DNA from: Desulfurispira natronophila
GTDB taxonomy: Bacteria; Chrysiogenota; Chrysiogenetes; Chrysiogenales; Chrysiogenaceae
Length of the DNA: 64,000 bases
Assembly: GCF_014203025.1 (NCBI RefSeq)
Contig: NZ_JACHID010000003.1
Coordinates: 62,001 to 126,000 of the forward strand
Reading direction: 5' to 3'
Shown piece by piece: positions 23,969 to 31,799 of the stretch; positions within the stretch are counted from its first letter, which is position 1; the number at the start of each line of letters is the position of its first letter. Under the pieces are notes generated by a model, which saw only the letters and a list, made by a program, of their open reading frames with translations, was not told the DNA's origin and searched no databases. Both the position numbers and the translations under genes were made by a program.

Positions 23969-26824
23969 ATGATAACCAATCACCATGCTAAGTATTACGC
24001 CCATGAATTAAAGAGAGCTGGTGGTGAGGGCGTTGATCGCCTATCCCAGTCTCTTTTTGATGCCAATGTAGATCTGAATCCCCATCAGATTGAAGCGGCT
24101 CTTTTTGCGCTCAAAAACCCACTGCGAAAAGGAGTAGTGCTTGCCGATGAAGTTGGCCTTGGTAAAACTATTGAGGCAGGGCTGGTCCTCTGTCAGTATT
24201 GGGCAGAACGCAAGCGCAAGCTGCTAATTATCTGCCCCGCCTCACTGCGCCGCCAATGGGCTCAGGAGCTTCTGGAGAAGTTTAACCTGCCTTCTGTCAT
24301 CCTGGATATGCAGGCATGGAAGCGGATGCAAAAACAAGGGATTTACAATCCCCTCGGCACGGGCGAGATTGTTATCATCTCCCTGCATTTTGCGGCCAGA
24401 ATAGAGGAACAGCTGGTAGGTCAGCCATGGGATCTGGCTGTCATTGACGAGGCCCATAAACTGCGCAATGCCCATCGTGAAAGCAATCGTATGGGCCAGG
24501 CCATCAAGCGGGCACTGGATGGCAGGAAAAAACTCTTGCTCACGGCTACGCCACTGCAAAACTCGCTGCTGGAGCTTTATGGCCTTTCTACCGTTATTGA
24601 CGAACATCTTTTTGGTGATGTGGCAGCCTTCCGCAAGCAATACATGGCCGGTGATCCTCCTGTGAAGGAGCTAAAGCAACGCCTGGAAACATTTGTGAAG
24701 CGCACCCTTCGTAAGCATGTGCTTGAATATATTCGCTATACCGAACGTAAAACACTCACTATTCCCTTTACGCCAACCCCGGCTGAGCAGGCCCTCTACG
24801 ACAGCGTTTCGGACTTTTTGCAGCGAGAAGATTCCTACGCCCTCCCGAAACGCCAGCGTCACCTTACTGGCTTAATTTTACGCAAACTCCTGGCATCCAG
24901 CTCCTATGCAGTGCTCAACACACTGGAAACCATAAAAAAACGCCTTATCCTGCTGGAGCAATCCCAGCCGCCACTGGATGATCTGATTTCGACTCTCGTT
25001 GAGGATGACGACCTGGAATCTGATTATCTGGATGAATTTGATGAGAGTGAACAGGAGGAAGAGACCCCTGACGCTCCCTTCGACGCGCTCAAGCTTCGCA
25101 ACGAGATCCAGGAAATTGAATCGTTTATCAGCCAGGCAAGATCTGTAACTCATGACAGTAAACTGGACGCCCTCCTGAAAGCCCTGGATACCGGCTTTAC
25201 CCAAATGGCCTCCATGGGTGCTCCCCAAAAGGCCATCATATTTACAGAATCAAAGCGCACCCAGGAGTACGTCACGCGGTTTCTGGCGGAAAATGGCTAT
25301 GGCGATGGAATCGTCAACTTCAGCGGCAGCAACACTGGTCCTGCCGCAACAGCCATTTACCAGCAGTGGCTTCAGGAGCATGCAGGCTCAAGCCGAATAA
25401 CCGGCTCCCTGCAGGTGGACCGGCGCACCTCCCTTATTGATTATTTTAAAGACCACGGCAGGATCATGATTGCCACCGAAGCCGCCGCAGAGGGCGTAAA
25501 CCTGCAGTTTTGCTCTTTGATTATCAATTACGACCTCCCCTGGAACCCCCAGCGCATTGAACAGCGCATTGGCCGTTGCCATCGTTACGGGCAACGCTTT
25601 GATGTGGTGGTTATCAACTTCCTGAATCAGAAAAATCTGGCTGATCAAAGAGTGTTGGAGCTGCTGCAAAGCAAGTTCAGCCTATTTGATGGCGTTTTTG
25701 GTGCCTCCGATGAAATTCTTGGCAGCATCGAATCGGGCATTGATTTTGAGAAGCATATTCAATCCATCTACGACACCTGCCGCACACCGGAAGCCATTAC
25801 CCAGGCATTTGACCTGCTTCAGAAGCAACTGGAGCAGGATATCAACACCCGCCTCCAGGAAACCCAAAAATTGCTGCTGGAGAACTTTGACGAAAACATC
25901 CATGAACTCATGCGGCTGCAGCTTGATGAAGCCCAGCAGCGCCTGGGAAAGGTCAGTCGCTGGTTTTGGCAATTAACCCGCCATGTTCTTGCAGGCCATG
26001 CAGACTTTGACGACACCAACCACAGCTTTGTGCTGGAAGAGCCACCCATATACCAGGCACCCCGTGGAAAGTATGAACTTATTCGCGCCAACGGCCACAC
26101 AAAATCCATCGGCACGCACAGCTACACCTATCGCCTGACCCACCCCCTTGGCGAGCACGTGCTTGACATTGCATCCCAGCTTGATACCCCACCAGCAACC
26201 ATAATCTTTGACTATGCCAATCACCCCACAAAAATTGCCGTAGCCGATCAACTTTGTGGTCAAAGTGGATACATGAAACTCAGCCTGCTGGTGATAGAAG
26301 CTTTTCAGACCGAAGAGCACCTGATTTTCACCGGCACTACCGACAGTGGCCAATGGCTTGACAGTGAAACCTGCCAGCGACTATTCAGTATTGGCGGCAC
26401 CCAGATCAATGAACCGCTCAGTTTGCCCGCAACTCTGGACAGCAACAACCAGCGGCTCATCGACGCCACCCTCGCCAAAGTCATGGAAGCGAATAACCAG
26501 TTTTTTCAGGCAGAGCGGGATAAACTGGAAAAATGGGCAGATGACAAAATACTGGCAGCGGAACAGGCATTGACGGACACGAAGGCAAAAATACGGGCAT
26601 TGAAACGCGATACCCGTATGGCGCAAACTATCGAGCAACAGCAGGAAGCCCAGAAGGAACTGCGTGACCTGGAACGATTGCTGCGCCGGCAAAGACAGCA
26701 GATTTTTCAGGTAGAGGATGAAATAGGCGAGCGCCGAGACCAGCTCATTGAAGCGCTGGAACAGCGCATGAAACAAAAAACCAGCGTCCGGGAACTCTTC
26801 ACCATACGCTGGCGAATACAATAA
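23969..26824 (+). CDS. SNF2/RapA-type helicase
   Basis: Superfamily II DNA translocase of 951 aa. Motif I is LADEVGLGKTIEAG (K66), motif II VIDEAH with D160, motif III LLLTATPLQNS, motifs V-VI ATEAAAEGVNLQFCSLIINY followed by NPQRIEQRIGRCHRYGQ. So both RecA-like lobes are complete, with an acidic insertion between them (~355-375, EDDDLESDYLDEFDESEQEE). The C-terminal ~350 residues end in a coiled coil (~830-930). Such helicases accompany methylases and nucleases in DISARM type I (DrmD) and related helicase-methylase systems. Here it heads the run helicase-Mod-GxxExxY-DUF1016-Res. It would move on DNA and perhaps screen modification state; no nuclease motif is seen in it. Confidence 0.9.
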   Translation: MITNHHAKYYAHELKRAGGEGVDRLSQSLFDANVDLNPHQIEAALFALKNPLRKGVVLADEVGLGKTIEAGLVLCQYWAERKRKLLIICPASLRRQWAQELLEKFNLPSVILDMQAWKRMQKQGIYNPLGTGEIVIISLHFAARIEEQLVGQPWDLAVIDEAHKLRNAHRESNRMGQAIKRALDGRKKLLLTATPLQNSLLELYGLSTVIDEHLFGDVAAFRKQYMAGDPPVKELKQRLETFVKRTLRKHVLEYIRYTERKTLTIPFTPTPAEQALYDSVSDFLQREDSYALPKRQRHLTGLILRKLLASSSYAVLNTLETIKKRLILLEQSQPPLDDLISTLVEDDDLESDYLDEFDESEQEEETPDAPFDALKLRNEIQEIESFISQARSVTHDSKLDALLKALDTGFTQMASMGAPQKAIIFTESKRTQEYVTRFLAENGYGDGIVNFSGSNTGPAATAIYQQWLQEHAGSSRITGSLQVDRRTSLIDYFKDHGRIMIATEAAAEGVNLQFCSLIINYDLPWNPQRIEQRIGRCHRYGQRFDVVVINFLNQKNLADQRVLELLQSKFSLFDGVFGASDEILGSIESGIDFEKHIQSIYDTCRTPEAITQAFDLLQKQLEQDINTRLQETQKLLLENFDENIHELMRLQLDEAQQRLGKVSRWFWQLTRHVLAGHADFDDTNHSFVLEEPPIYQAPRGKYELIRANGHTKSIGTHSYTYRLTHPLGEHVLDIASQLDTPPATIIFDYANHPTKIAVADQLCGQSGYMKLSLLVIEAFQTEEHLIFTGTTDSGQWLDSETCQRLFSIGGTQINEPLSLPATLDSNNQRLIDATLAKVMEANNQFFQAERDKLEKWADDKILAAEQALTDTKAKIRALKRDTRMAQTIEQQQEAQKELRDLERLLRRQRQQIFQVEDEIGERRDQLIEALEQRMKQKTSVRELFTIRWRIQ

Positions 26825-26866
26825 AAAACGGAAAACCAATAGGCAGAGCCACCCAAGGAGAATCCC

Positions 26867-29800
26867 ATGCCCTCAACGCAGCAACTTCGCAGCCGCCTGA
26901 TAAAAAAACTTTCCGAGCTGTTTCAGCTCGACCAGCCGGACCTCGATTTCGGCTTTTACCGCATCATGCACGCCAAGGCGCAGGAAGTTCAGGACTTCAT
27001 CGGCACCGACCTGCTGAAAATCGTGGCGGATGCCTTTGGTGATGTTGACGAGGCACGCAAGACGGAATTGAAGGCGAAAATTGATAAGGAAATCGAAGCG
27101 GCCAGGGAATACGGCGTTGCCGATCCTGAAAACTCCCCCAAGGTCAAAGAAGCCCAGGCAGCCTACGAAGCACTCAAGGATACAGCCAGCGCCGAGGCCG
27201 ATGTGTATGACCACCTGTATCGCTTCTTTGAGCGCTACTACGACGACGGCGACTTTATCTCCCGTCGCTATTACACCCGGGAAACATCCGGCAAGGCTGC
27301 GCCTTTTGCCGTGCCTTACAACGGCGAGGAAGTGAAACTGCACTGGGCCAACGCCGACCAGTATTACATCAAGAGCGCCGAGTATTTTTCCAACTTCACT
27401 TTCGATTTGCGGCAGGCGCAAGAGATCCGCGCCCTGCGGCAGCAGAATCAGATCGGTATCCTGCTCGGTGACGAGGACGATTCCCCGATCAAGGTCCATT
27501 TTCGCGTCGTCGAGGCCACCGAGGGTGAGCACGGCAACGTCAAGGCCTCCGAGGCCAACAAGCGTTTCTTCATTCTGCATGCCGAAAATCCCGTCGCCCT
27601 GACCGAAACCGGCGAGCTGGTCGTCAATTTCGAATACCGGCCCGATCCGAAAAAAACCGGACAGGAAAACACCTGGAGGGATAAACGCAATACCGAGGCG
27701 GTGGAGACCATTCTGGAGCGTCTCCAGGCCATGGCTGCCGCCGGTGGCGAACACGAAGAACAGGTCGCCGAATATCTGCGTCTGTTCAAGGTCCCCGCTC
27801 CGACCGACAGCGACAAGAAGCGCCCAGTGCTGGCCAAGTACGTGAACCAGTACACGGCCCGCAACACCATGGACTATTTCATCCATAAGGACCTGGGCGG
27901 CTTTCTACGCCGGGAGCTGGACTTCTACATCAAGAACGAGGTCATGCGCCTTGATGACATTGAAAACGCCGAAGCCCCGGCGGTCGAAAGCTATCTGGCC
28001 AAGATCAAGGTGCTGCGCAAGATCGCGGCCAAGCTGATCGACTTTCTGGCCCAGCTTGAGGATTTCCAGAAAAAGCTCTGGCTCAAGAAGAAGTTCGTTA
28101 TTGAAACCAACTACTGCATCACCCTCGACCGGGTTCCCGAGGAGTTATATCCAGAGATTGCTGAAAATGAGGCACAGATCGATGAATGGGTAAAGCTGTT
28201 CGCGATTGATGAAATAGGGGCCTCACACGAAGACACGAAGGCACAAAGTGGGGATTTATTTGATAAGGGGATCGTTCCGTTCTCGCGGCCTTTGACGGTC
28301 GAATTCCTCAAGGCCAACAACAAGCTGGTGCTGGATACCCGCTTTTTCGACCTGCCTGCCGAAGCCTCGGCGCAGGCAGGTGACAGCTTCAAGGCGCGGC
28401 TGTTGGCGTCGATTGAGAACTTCGATGAGCAGTGCGATGGCCTGCTGATTCATTCGGAGAACTTCCAAGCGTTGAACCTGTTGAGTGATCGTTACAGGGG
28501 ACAAATTCAGTGTTTGTATGCTGATCCGCCTTATAATGCTAAAAGCAGCGAAATTATTTATAAAAACTCATATAAACACTCATCGTGGATATCATTGATG
28601 GCTGATCGTCTTAGCGCAGCGGCAAAGCTAAAGGCGACTGAAGGTGCGCTAATAACTGCTATTGATGAGAATGAACATGCAAATCTCAGCCAACTATTTA
28701 GATGCATGTTTTCATTATTTGAAAATGATTGCATCTCAATAGTCCATAATCCTGCTGGTGTTCAAGGAGATAACTTTTCGTACTCACACGAATATGCGAT
28801 TTTTACATTTGAAAAACGAAAGAATTTAATTGGAAAAACAAAAAGGGACGAAGATAGCGAGGAAGCATTTCGGGATTGGGGTGGAACATCCGCTCGGTCG
28901 CTTGCAAGGAATTGCTTTTATCCCATTATTGTAAAAGATGGAAAGATAGTTGGATTTGGAGATGTTTGCCCAGATGATTATCATCCTAACGCTCCCAATA
29001 TTAGCCATGGAGATGAAATTTATGTGTACCCTGTCGCTGAAGATGGTGAGGAAAGAAAATGGGTTTTTGCGAGAGATTCTGTAGAAAAGATATTCGGAGA
29101 GTTAAACGTAAGGGAGCGCAAAGGTCAAATTAGCATAACTAGAACGAAGTCAATTACTAGCTATAAAACTGTATGGGCCGGAAATAAGTATTATGCCAAT
29201 ATTTACGGCTCAAAATTACTGAATAATATTTTTGGGGAAAAGAGATTCGATTTCCCAAAATCACTTTATACCGTCCAAGAGTGTTTATTTGCGGTTGAAG
29301 CATTTAGGCGAAAGGATTCGCTGTCACTAGATTATTTCGCTGGTTCTGGTACTACTGGCCATGCTGTTATTTCATGCAACAGACAGGATAACGGTAAAAG
29401 GAAAGTGATCCTTATAGAGATGGGTGATCACTTTGACAATGTTGTGAAGCCACGTACTCAAAAAGTTATATACTCATCTGAATGGAAGGATGGTAAGCCT
29501 TCCTCGCGTTCTTCAGGAATTTCCCACTGCTTCAAATATATCCGCCTGGAATCCTATGAGGACACCCTCAACAACCTGCGAGTCGATCATAATCCGCATC
29601 GTAAAATGGCAGTAGCTGCCAATCCGGCGCTCAAGGAAGACTACATGCTCCGCTATCTGCTGGATGTGGAGACACGGGGAAGTCAGTCGTTGCTCAATAT
29701 CGACGCCTTTGCCGACCCAACCGTCTACACCCTGGATGTCAAAAAGCCGGGGACGGACGAGTATGCCACCCGTGCGGTCGACCTGATTGAGACCTTCAAC

Positions 29801-30265
29801 TATCTGATTGGCCTGCGCGTGGTTCACTATGCCGCACCGCAGGAATTCACCGCGAAGTTCAAGCGTGTTGAAGACCCCGAAGTGCCGACCGACCAGAAGA
29901 CCAAACTCGTCCTTGACGGCAAGATGCAACAACTTCGCGACTTCGCGTCTTCGCGTGCGGAAAAATCCTGGTGGTTCCGCAAGGTCGAGGGCTGGGTGCC
30001 CAAGGACCCGGCCAATCCCAACAATGGCCAGCGGGAAAAGGTCCTGGTCGTCTGGCGCAAGCTCTTAGGCGACATCGAGCAGGACAACTTGATGCTGGAT
30101 GAATGGTTCCAGAAGAACCGCATCAGCACCCGCGACTTTGAATTCGACACCATCTACGTCAACGGCAGCAACAATCTGCCCAATCTGAAGCTGGATGACG
30201 AGAACTGGAAGGTCCGCCTCATCGAAGAAGAGTTCATGAAGCGCATGTGGGAGATGGAGCAATGA
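26867..30265 (+). CDS. mod: Type III-like site-specific DNA methyltransferase (Mod), with mosaic centre
   Basis: Beta-class adenine or cytosine-N4 methyltransferase, 1,132 aa. Motif IV is D553-PPY and comes before motif I (FAGSGTTGH from residue 824), the order seen in type III Mod; the target-recognition part lies between. It is far longer than a classic Mod (~600 aa) because of ~500 N-terminal residues and ~230 C-terminal residues of unknown role. AAGGAG lies 5-6 nt before the ATG. The stretch ~28490-29505 is visibly AT-rich compared with both sides, so the catalytic/recognition centre was probably swapped by recombination. Three short repeats lie inside the coding sequence (28225, 28351, 29933). 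It ends ATGA-overlapped with the GxxExxY gene. It should protect self DNA from the Res/helicase partners. Confidence 0.88.
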   Translation: MPSTQQLRSRLIKKLSELFQLDQPDLDFGFYRIMHAKAQEVQDFIGTDLLKIVADAFGDVDEARKTELKAKIDKEIEAAREYGVADPENSPKVKEAQAAYEALKDTASAEADVYDHLYRFFERYYDDGDFISRRYYTRETSGKAAPFAVPYNGEEVKLHWANADQYYIKSAEYFSNFTFDLRQAQEIRALRQQNQIGILLGDEDDSPIKVHFRVVEATEGEHGNVKASEANKRFFILHAENPVALTETGELVVNFEYRPDPKKTGQENTWRDKRNTEAVETILERLQAMAAAGGEHEEQVAEYLRLFKVPAPTDSDKKRPVLAKYVNQYTARNTMDYFIHKDLGGFLRRELDFYIKNEVMRLDDIENAEAPAVESYLAKIKVLRKIAAKLIDFLAQLEDFQKKLWLKKKFVIETNYCITLDRVPEELYPEIAENEAQIDEWVKLFAIDEIGASHEDTKAQSGDLFDKGIVPFSRPLTVEFLKANNKLVLDTRFFDLPAEASAQAGDSFKARLLASIENFDEQCDGLLIHSENFQALNLLSDRYRGQIQCLYADPPYNAKSSEIIYKNSYKHSSWISLMADRLSAAAKLKATEGALITAIDENEHANLSQLFRCMFSLFENDCISIVHNPAGVQGDNFSYSHEYAIFTFEKRKNLIGKTKRDEDSEEAFRDWGGTSARSLARNCFYPIIVKDGKIVGFGDVCPDDYHPNAPNISHGDEIYVYPVAEDGEERKWVFARDSVEKIFGELNVRERKGQISITRTKSITSYKTVWAGNKYYANIYGSKLLNNIFGEKRFDFPKSLYTVQECLFAVEAFRRKDSLSLDYFAGSGTTGHAVISCNRQDNGKRKVILIEMGDHFDNVVKPRTQKVIYSSEWKDGKPSSRSSGISHCFKYIRLESYEDTLNNLRVDHNPHRKMAVAANPALKEDYMLRYLLDVETRGSQSLLNIDAFADPTVYTLDVKKPGTDEYATRAVDLIETFNYLIGLRVVHYAAPQEFTAKFKRVEDPEVPTDQKTKLVLDGKMQQLRDFASSRAEKSWWFRKVEGWVPKDPANPNNGQREKVLVVWRKLLGDIEQDNLMLDEWFQKNRISTRDFEFDTIYVNGSNNLPNLKLDDENWKVRLIEEEFMKRMWEMEQ
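28225..28248. repeat. Octamer-triplet repeat inside mod (variant)
   Basis: ACACGAAG-ACACGAAG-GCACAAAG, three octamers of the form RC(R)CGAAG, in frame inside the Mod N-terminal region (encoding HEDTKAQ). It is related to the perfect copies bordering the GxxExxY gene. Confidence 0.6.
28351..28380. repeat. REP-like palindrome inside mod
   Basis: CCTGCCTGC at 28351-28359 pairs with GCAGGCAGG at 28372-28380; the inner CCGA/TCGG also pairs, leaving a small bulge. It is in frame (encoding LPAEASAQAG) just before the DPPY part and looks like a mobile palindromic repeat that inserted in a linker. Confidence 0.55.
29933..29956. repeat. Octamer-triplet repeat inside mod, inverted orientation
   Basis: CTTCGCGA-CTTCGCGT-CTTCGCGT, matching the right-hand GxxExxY repeat at 30675-30698 in 22 of 24 positions. 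In frame, encoding LRDFASSRA near the Mod C-terminus. Confidence 0.65.
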
Positions 30266-30732
30266 CCTCACGCGAAGGCGCGAAGACGCGAAGAAAAGAT
30301 GTGGAGGAAGTGGCGAGTATTGTTGTGGACACGGCGCTTCAATTGCATCGGGATTTGGGGCCTGGTCTGATGGAGTCGGTCTATGAAGCCGTATTGGCAA
30401 AAATGCTTGAAGAGAACGAATTGAAGGTTGAGAGACAGAAGCCGGTTCCGATTCTGTATCAGGGCATAGAATTGAATGAGGGGTTCCGCCTCGATTTACT
30501 GGTAGACAACCAGTTGATTGTCGAACTAAAGTCGGTCGAAAACATTCATCCGGTCCATCCAAAACAGCTTCTGACTTATCTTAGTCTGATGAACCTGCCA
30601 TTGGGTCTGCTCATAAATTTTGGCGCTCCTTTGCTTAAAGATGGCCTCCAGCGCGTCGTTAACAAGCACACCAACTTCGCGTCTTCGCGCCTTCGCGTAC
30701 ATCAAAATGTTATGCAGGATGTGGATTCATGA
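30262..30732 (+). CDS. GxxExxY protein (PDDEXK-like fold)
   Basis: Small protein of 156 aa with the family signature GPGLMESVYEAVL, then the nuclease-like core FRLDLLVDNQLIVELKSV (D-x-n-ExK). Function of the family is unknown; it belongs to the PD-(D/E)XK superfamily and is often found next to repeats. I choose ATG 30262, overlapping the Mod stop as ATGA; a GTG at 30247 is also in frame. The stop overlaps the next ATG as well, so it is translationally coupled on both sides. The gene is bordered inside its own ends by a perfect 24-bp inverted repeat (30270-30293 and 30675-30698), which suggests that it came in as a small insertion between mod and the DUF1016 gene. Confidence 0.88.
   Translation: MTSREGAKTRRKDVEEVASIVVDTALQLHRDLGPGLMESVYEAVLAKMLEENELKVERQKPVPILYQGIELNEGFRLDLLVDNQLIVELKSVENIHPVHPKQLLTYLSLMNLPLGLLINFGAPLLKDGLQRVVNKHTNFASSRLRVHQNVMQDVDS
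30270..30293. repeat. Left 24-bp inverted repeat of the GxxExxY gene
   Basis: ACGCGAAG-GCGCGAAG-ACGCGAAG. Exact reverse complement of 30675-30698. Three octamers of (R)CGCGAAG; encodes residues REGAKTRR of the protein. Confidence 0.85.
30675..30698. repeat. Right 24-bp inverted repeat of the GxxExxY gene
   Basis: CTTCGCGT-CTTCGCGC-CTTCGCGT, perfect inverse of 30270-30293, encoding FASSRLRV near the C-terminus. The same peptide stretch (FASSRA) appears in the Mod protein where the third copy sits (29933-29956). Confidence 0.85.
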
Positions 30733-31799
30733 AGGATACAGGTAAGCACAAGAGAGAAAAGTTGGTCTCTTTGACTCAGCCACCTGAAGGATATTCTGAC
30801 TGGTTGACAGATCTGAAAACCCGCATTCACCATGCCCAGCAACGCGCCACGCTGGCAGTCAATCGCGAGCTGGTGCAACTCTACTGGCATATTGGCCGCG
30901 ATATTTTGACGCGACAGGCCGAGCAGGGTTGGGGCACCAAGGTTATCGACCGGCTCGCCCATGACCTGCGCAATGCATTTCCCGATATGAAAGGCTTTTC
31001 ACCGCGTAATCTCAAATACATGCGTGCGTTTGCCGAGGCTTGGCCAGACAGCGAATTTGTGCAAGAGGTGCTTGCACAATTGCCTTGGTATCACCAACTG
31101 GCTCTGCTTGATAAACTGAAAACCGCCGATGAGCGCCTCTGGTATGCGCAAAAGGCCATCGTCAATAACTGGTCGCGCAGTATGCTGGTGATACAGATTG
31201 AAAGCCGTTTGCTAGAGCGGCAGGGGCAGGCGATCACCAATTTTGAGCGACAGTTGCCCAAGCCGCAGTCTGATTTGGCCCGCGAGTCCATCAAAGATCC
31301 CTACCGTTTCGACTTCTTAGGTCTGACAGACGAGGCTCAAGAGCGTGAAATCGAGTTCGCTCTCGTTCAGCATGTCACCCGGTTTCTGCTGGAACTCGGC
31401 GCAGGGTTTGCCTTTGTTGGTCGGCAGGTACTGCTCGATGTGGGTGGTGACGAGTTTTTTATCGATCTGCTCTTTTACCATATCAAGCTGCGTTGTTATG
31501 TGGTGATCGAATTGAAAGCGGGCAAATTCAAACCGGAGCATCTGGGACAGTTGGGGTTTTACCTGACGGCTGTTGACCGTCAGGTAAAAAGCGAACAGGA
31601 CGGCCCTACCATCGGATTATTGCTGTGCAAAAGCAAGAACAAGGTCGTTGCCGAATATGCCTTGGCCGACAAAAGCCAACCCATGGGGATTGCGGAGTTT
31701 AAACTGCTGGAGGATTTGCCTGAACCACTGCAAACGAGCCTGCCCAGCATAGAGCAAATTGAGCAGGAGCTGGAGGGGTTTGACGATGGCCAAGCGTAA
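30729..31799 (+). CDS. DUF1016/YhcG-type PD-(D/E)XK nuclease
   Basis: 356 aa. The N-terminal DUF1016 region (~25-170) carries LYWHIGRDILTRQAEQGWGT and FSPRNLKYMRAFAEAWP. The C-terminal YhcG nuclease domain (~190-330) includes FIDLLFYHIKLRCYVVIELK, with the D-x-n-ExK catalytic pattern, and ends in LPEPLQTSLPSIEQIEQELE. The family is linked to phage defence and is common inside restriction-modification loci. It starts by ATGA overlap with the GxxExxY gene and overlaps the Res gene by 14 bp, so it is part of the operon. It would supply a second nuclease besides Res. Target specificity is unknown. Confidence 0.88.
   Translation: MKDTGKHKREKLVSLTQPPEGYSDWLTDLKTRIHHAQQRATLAVNRELVQLYWHIGRDILTRQAEQGWGTKVIDRLAHDLRNAFPDMKGFSPRNLKYMRAFAEAWPDSEFVQEVLAQLPWYHQLALLDKLKTADERLWYAQKAIVNNWSRSMLVIQIESRLLERQGQAITNFERQLPKPQSDLARESIKDPYRFDFLGLTDEAQEREIEFALVQHVTRFLLELGAGFAFVGRQVLLDVGGDEFFIDLLFYHIKLRCYVVIELKAGKFKPEHLGQLGFYLTAVDRQVKSEQDGPTIGLLLCKSKNKVVAEYALADKSQPMGIAEFKLLEDLPEPLQTSLPSIEQIEQELEGFDDGQA

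Noticed and set aside
26873-27886. 337-aa open frame on the minus strand
   Set aside because: Antisense shadow of the GC-rich 5' part of mod; no ribosome site and no protein-like motif.
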